Source: Gottschalkiaceae bacterium SANA
Lineage (GTDB): Bacteria > Bacillota > Clostridia > Tissierellales > GPF-1
DNA length: 64,000 nucleotides
Assembly (NCBI GenBank): GCA_036323355.1
Contig: AP028876.1
Span: 2,914,001-2,978,000, forward strand
Reading direction: 5' to 3'
Shown here: positions 60,257 to 64,000 of the stretch, piece after piece
Layout: every line of letters begins with the position of its first letter
How positions within the stretch are numbered: position 1 is the stretch's first letter
The notes under the pieces: model-generated
Seen by the model: only the letters and a program-made list of their open reading frames with translations
What the model was told of the DNA's origin: nothing
Databases searched by the model: none
Translations under genes and position numbers: made by a program

Positions 60257-60304
60257 TTTCCGTTTCCTCCATTCAATTTTTTGTCCATGGTCATAAACCA
60301 ACGC

Positions 60305-60340
60305 TTAAAAAAGGGGGAGAGGTGCTTTTCGCACCCCTCA
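60305..60340 (-). terminator. Terminator after the thiolase gene
   Basis: Minus strand: GAGGGGTGC / GCACCTCTC 9-bp stem (one wobble) with a short A-rich loop, followed by CCCCCTTTTTT. Confidence 0.75.
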
Positions 60341-60356
60341 AGTAGTCTTTCGTTTT

Positions 60357-61565
60357 CTATTCAACATTCTTAACAATAATCGCAGTTCCCATGCCGCCCC
60401 CAATACAGAGAGAGGCCAAACCATACTCAAGTTTTCTTTTCTTCATTTCATGAATCAATGTAACTAAGATCCGATTGCCAGAAGCACCCAAAGGGTGACC
60501 CAAAGCAATGGCTCCGCCATTCACATTGGTAATGGGCAACAAATGATCTACCCTAACACCATGCTCTTCGGATAGTTCTTTCAAAACACCCAAAGATTGT
60601 GCTGCAAAGGCTTCATTCAACTCGATTAGCTCAATATCTGCCAAAGACATCTTCGCATTTTTCAATACATTGCGAATGGCTGGCACAGGACCCAATCCCA
60701 TAACAGAAGGATCAACTCCACCTTGACCAACCGCCACAATTTCAACGAGTGGATTTAACCAATATTGATCAACCGCTTCTTCCGATGCAAGCAAGGTCAT
60801 ACTCGCACCGTCATTGATGCCCGATGCATTCCCTGCTGTAACGGTGCCATCTTTCTTAAAAGCAGGGCGCAAGCGTGCCAATTTTTCTTCATTGGTGGTT
60901 CGATTCATATGCTCGTCCGCGCCAAACCAAAATTCTTCTTTTCGTTTTTTAATAAGAATCGGTACAATTTCATCGTCAAATCGACCCGAATCCACCGCCG
61001 CAATGGCTCTTTTCTGTGACTCATAGGAAAAAGCATCCTGCTCTTCCCGGCTGATCCCATGCTTAGCCGCGATATTTTCCGCTGTGATGCCCATATGATA
61101 ATTGTTGAACACATCGGTCAGCCCGTCTCCAATCAAGGAGTCCACTGCCGCTAAATTACCCAATTTGCTTCCCGTTCGATTTTTACCAGAAAGCAGGAAT
61201 GGGGCCGCGCTCATCAACTCAACACCACCTGCTACTACCAGGTTTGCACTTCCGCTTTGAATGCCGGCAAGGCCATTCATGACAGCCTTCATCCCACTTC
61301 CGCAAACCATATTCAAGGAATAAGCGGGCGTCTCTACAGGAAATCCCGCATTCAAACTGACTTGCCGCGCAATCCCCTGCTTCAAGCCTGCAGATAATAC
61401 ATTGCCAATAATAACTTCATCTACTTCGGCTACCAATTCCTGATGATCTTTTAGCATTTCTTTAAGCACAGCTCCGCCCAGATCACCCGCATTGGTGTCT
61501 TTCAAGGTTCCCAAAAATTTACCGATTGGCGATCGCTTGGCCTCAACAATATATACTTTTTTCAT
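60357..61565 (-). CDS. Acetyl-CoA acetyltransferase (thiolase)
   Basis: A 402-aa thiolase. The nucleophile Cys lies in [14 protein letters not shown] near residue 88, [11 protein letters not shown] follows, and the C-terminal catalytic pair is [17 protein letters not shown] (His) with [12 protein letters not shown] (Cys). It condenses two acetyl-CoA to acetoacetyl-CoA or runs in reverse in degradation. GGGAGGG precedes the ATG. It is downstream of tetR-like and CoA-transferase genes, which points to degradation of an acetoacetyl- or hydroxyacyl-CoA precursor; a butyrate-synthesis role is the alternative. Confidence 0.92.
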   Translation of the reverse strand: MKKVYIVEAKRSPIGKFLGTLKDTNAGDLGGAVLKEMLKDHQELVAEVDEVIIGNVLSAGLKQGIARQVSLNAGFPVETPAYSLNMVCGSGMKAVMNGLAGIQSGSANLVVAGGVELMSAAPFLLSGKNRTGSKLGNLAAVDSLIGDGLTDVFNNYHMGITAENIAAKHGISREEQDAFSYESQKRAIAAVDSGRFDDEIVPILIKKRKEEFWFGADEHMNRTTNEEKLARLRPAFKKDGTVTAGNASGINDGASMTLLASEEAVDQYWLNPLVEIVAVGQGGVDPSVMGLGPVPAIRNVLKNAKMSLADIELIELNEAFAAQSLGVLKELSEEHGVRVDHLLPITNVNGGAIALGHPLGASGNRILVTLIHEMKKRKLEYGLASLCIGGGMGTAIIVKNVE

Positions 61566-61606
61566 ACTTCCCTCCCATTTAATGCGAAAAGAAGGATTAT
61601 CTAATT

Positions 61607-62182
61607 TTACACACGATAATACGATACAAACTGTCGCGCATGTTCCTGTACCAATTCATCAATCGAAAAACGACTAAAGGTATCTTTCGACAGAAGATAA
61701 ATGGTGTAAGCCCCCAAGATGCTATTGATGAAGGTTGACGCCATTTTTTCAGGATCTCCGTTAATCATTCCTTCAGACTCAAGGTGTATAAAATAGGGCA
61801 TAATCCCCTTCTTAAATCCCCTAGACATCTTCAGTTTAACGAATTTTTCCATATTGTCCGGCAACCTCATTTGAATCAGATAAAGGCTCTTGTTTCTCTT
61901 ACAGTATTCCAAATAATCTGCTGCGATTTCGCTCATGCTTTTTTCGAAATCCTGACTGATCAGCCGCTCAATTTCATCATTCAAATGCATTTCTTCCACG
62001 TAATACTCCAGAGTCTCCTGAAATAAGGTTTCCTTGTTGCCAAAATGACGAAAAAGAGTAATTTCATTCACATTCGATTTCTCCGCAATTTGTTTGGTTG
62101 TCGCTCGTGTATATCCCTGCTCAGAAAATAACTGTAGAGCAGTCGACATAATCCTCGTTCTCGTTTCGTCTTTTTTCGACAT
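61607..62182 (-). CDS. TetR/AcrR-family regulator
   Basis: A 191-aa regulator. The N-terminal HTH is LFSEQGYTRATTKQIAEKSNVNEITLFRHFGNKETLFQETL at about residues 17-57. The C-terminal half is helical with a divergent effector pocket. The start at ATG 62182 has GGGTGGA upstream. It lies between the second hydrolase and thiolase genes in the same direction, so it probably controls the surrounding acyl/ester degradation operon. Its operator could not be picked out confidently. Confidence 0.88.
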   Translation of the reverse strand: MSKKDETRTRIMSTALQLFSEQGYTRATTKQIAEKSNVNEITLFRHFGNKETLFQETLEYYVEEMHLNDEIERLISQDFEKSMSEIAADYLEYCKRNKSLYLIQMRLPDNMEKFVKLKMSRGFKKGIMPYFIHLESEGMINGDPEKMASTFINSILGAYTIYLLSKDTFSRFSIDELVQEHARQFVSYYRV

Positions 62183-62239
62183 ATGATTTCCACCCGTTTC
62201 TCTATTGAATTCTTGCAACCCATGCAAGTTCTTTTACGC

Positions 62240-63067
62240 TTATGTGATAATTATATCATGTTCTTGGCTTAAAAAGCCTTCCATAAGTTGATAAAACGCA
62301 TGGGGTTTTTCATACATAGACGCATGCCCACAGTCTTCCAGCTCAACCAACTCGCTTCGCTTTAAGTGCTCATGCAGATATCTAGCTTCATTGATCGGCG
62401 TAATATAATCATGATCCGCACCAACAAGAAGTACGGGGCATTCAATCTCTGTTAGACGTTGGCGAATATCATAGTTCTTTGAACTGTCCGTCAATCTAAT
62501 CATGGCATCCAAAAATTCATTGGTAAAGAACTCCACCAATAAGGCTTTTCTTGCTTGCATCCATTGGATATTCTTTGTATAGAACATATTGGAATAAATA
62601 TAGGGCAATGCCACATAATAATAACTTTCCGGATCATGCAACCTTGCTGTCCGATTCCAAGCCTCTCCAATATCGCTCAACCATGGGCTTGTATACGCTG
62701 ATACATTAAATAAGGCCAGCTTACGAACTCGACCTGGGTGAGCAAGCGCTACTTGCAGTCCCACCTGGGCCCCGTAAGACACGCCACACAGGTCATAGTC
62801 CACGCTTCCTACCACATCCATAACCGCAGCAACCGCTTCAACTTGTATCTCATGATCATAAGCAAGCCCTTGGCATCTCTCCGATTGACCCTGATCAAAA
62901 AAATCCATTAAAATCAATTGTCGATTTTTTGTGATTTCAGGTATGAATTTTTTCCAGGAATTCATGCTCATCATAATCCCATTCAAAATGATCAATGGCG
63001 AATTTCCATTCGGTTGTCCAAATACCTCATAAGCAATTAACTTTCCATTACAAGTACATGTTTCCAT
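62240..63067 (-). CDS. Alpha/beta hydrolase
   Basis: A 275-aa serine hydrolase. LIILNGIMMSMNSWKKFIP is the oxyanion region, LMDFFDQGQSE, nucleophile elbow CGVSYGAQVGLQV, Asp in VLLVGADHDYITP and His in ELEDCGHASMYEKP. It is a different protein from the hydrolase at 59354 (about 300 aa). GAGGTAA precedes the ATG. It lies 27 bases after the CoA-transferase, in the same operon. Together, two hydrolases with a CoA-transferase and thiolase suggest hydrolysis and activation of an ester or short acyl compound. Confidence 0.82.
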   Translation of the reverse strand: METCTCNGKLIAYEVFGQPNGNSPLIILNGIMMSMNSWKKFIPEITKNRQLILMDFFDQGQSERCQGLAYDHEIQVEAVAAVMDVVGSVDYDLCGVSYGAQVGLQVALAHPGRVRKLALFNVSAYTSPWLSDIGEAWNRTARLHDPESYYYVALPYIYSNMFYTKNIQWMQARKALLVEFFTNEFLDAMIRLTDSSKNYDIRQRLTEIECPVLLVGADHDYITPINEARYLHEHLKRSELVELEDCGHASMYEKPHAFYQLMEGFLSQEHDIIIT

Positions 63068-63094
63068 ATGTTTACCTCAATCCGCCCCAAATGC

Positions 63095-64000
63095 CTACAG
63101 GTTTACGGCTTTCTTTTCTTCCACTACCCTTTCTACATCTTCTGGAGCAATATAGTGATATTCCAGTGCCCGTTCAACGAGTTCTGCTCGAAAATCCGGA
63201 TGTGCAATGGCAATTAAACGCAATACACGTTCCCGAATATCGGTACCTTTCAAGGCAGCAACCCCATATTCCGTTACCACATAGTCCACGTCATTTCTTG
63301 ACAAGGTCACGCCGGCGCCCGGCTTCAAAAATGGAACAATTTTACTGATCATTTTTCGCTCGCCCGTTTCTTTGTTTCGAATGTTGGCCGTTGAATAAAG
63401 GGTAATAAAGGAACGACCATTTTTGGATCGTTGCGCCCCAATCGCCGTATCTGCTTGGCCGCCAGTTCCAGAGAACTGAACGTGTCCCAAAGATTCTGAT
63501 CCACATTGGCCCGTCAAATCAATCTCAATAGCAGTATTGATGGAAACCTGATTATCATTTTCACCAATCACGCAGGGATCATTGGTCCAATGTCCATCCA
63601 TTATCATAACGGAAGGATTGTTGTCTAGAAAATCATAGAGCTTTTGATTGCCATAGGCAAAGGCACATACAATCTTGCCCGGGTTGAGATTCTTCTTCTT
63701 GCCAGTGATCACGCCCGCTTCAACTAGATCAACCATGCCAGAAGTCATCATCTCTGTATGCACGCCCAAATCTTTTTTCCCATAAAGGGATGCCGTTACG
63801 GCATTGGGAATGCCTCCGATACCCAATTGAATACAATCACCGTCTTTGATGTATTGTGCAACCAGCTTGCCGATTGCCAAATCCTTTTCATTCGGCTCTA
63901 TATCGGGTACCGTTGGAATATCATAATCCACTTCAACCATATAATCGATGTCTCTCACATGAACTTCCACGTCGCCAAAGGTTCGAGGCAGTTTTTTGTT
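63095..64000 (-). CDS. Acetyl-CoA:acyl CoA-transferase (AbfT/Cat-like), C-terminal part
   Basis: The last 301 residues of a CoA-transferase of the acetyl-CoA hydrolase/4-hydroxybutyrate CoA-transferase family; the N-terminal part lies beyond the right edge. The visible residues show the GIGGIPNAVTASLYGKKDLGVHTEMMTSG region (catalytic Glu in HTEM), GQCGSESLGHVQFSGTGGQADTAIGAQRS and VTEYGVAALKGTDIRERV, typical of AbfT, butyryl-CoA:acetate transferases. The frame continues leftward through the visible edge (NKKLPRTFGD), so the true start is outside. It would activate a short acid using acetyl-CoA. Confidence 0.9.
   Translation of the reverse strand, partial: NKKLPRTFGDVEVHVRDIDYMVEVDYDIPTVPDIEPNEKDLAIGKLVAQYIKDGDCIQLGIGGIPNAVTASLYGKKDLGVHTEMMTSGMVDLVEAGVITGKKKNLNPGKIVCAFAYGNQKLYDFLDNNPSVMIMDGHWTNDPCVIGENDNQVSINTAIEIDLTGQCGSESLGHVQFSGTGGQADTAIGAQRSKNGRSFITLYSTANIRNKETGERKMISKIVPFLKPGAGVTLSRNDVDYVVTEYGVAALKGTDIRERVLRLIAIAHPDFRAELVERALEYHYIAPEDVERVVEEKKAVNL

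Overview
The window looks like chromosomal DNA of a low-GC, Gram-positive anaerobe of the clostridial type. This is inferred from AT-rich sequence, strong GGAGG ribosome binding sites, many GTG starts, clear rho-independent terminators, a sigma-54 activator, clostridial-type carboxylate/CoA enzymes and short lipoprotein signals. I see no rRNA, tRNA, CRISPR array, insertion sequence or prophage. Both window edges cut genes.

Layout. 1-5815: conserved hypothetical and membrane genes on the minus strand (a PD-(D/E)XK-like protein with a small partner, DUF1232, a ComEC-like metallo-hydrolase with a lamin-tail domain, DUF2254). 5952-14972: a cell-surface region with galE, three glycosyltransferases, a GDP-mannose pyrophosphorylase, a CapK-like adenylating enzyme and a secreted MORN-repeat protein. 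15118-21270: an IclR-controlled regulon for 2-keto-3-deoxy sugar acids (kdgK, DAACS symporter, aminotransferase, eda, iclR, dgoK) with a ladder of evenly spaced operators. 21371-28037: a large GLUG/coiled-coil surface protein, an MMPL/RND transporter with a bactofilin-like tail, and a divergent TetR gene with tandem operators. 28192-32551: GNAT, an MFS organophosphate/anion transporter, a PHP phosphoesterase and an RpiR regulator.

32703-38150: a D-cysteine-type catabolic cluster (RidA, D-cysteine desulfhydrase family, NhaC-like antiporter, TauE exporter, alpha/beta hydrolase) divergent from a YheO-family regulator. 38228-45055: a complete ribose operon rbsR-rbsD-(BtpA/SgcQ)-rbsK-rbsA-rbsC-rbsB with LacI operators. 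45122-45568: an orphan, N-terminally short AbiEi-like protein. 45823-57087: a peptide-scavenging operon (C26 glutamine-amidotransferase-like hydrolase, oppABCDF, a 61-aa membrane protein, a COG1228 amidohydrolase, an M20 amidohydrolase). It is headed by a near-consensus sigma-54 promoter and preceded by its probable sigma-54 activator. 57394-59060: an unknown polytopic membrane protein and a P-loop kinase-like protein. 59354-64000: CoA-transferase, two alpha/beta hydrolases, TetR and thiolase, probably a short-chain acyl/ester degradation operon that continues past the right edge.

The common theme is acquisition of small organic molecules (sugar acids, ribose, organophosphates, D-amino acids, peptides, acyl-CoA precursors). 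Each module carries its own dedicated regulator beside it, and in several cases the operator can be read directly from the DNA.
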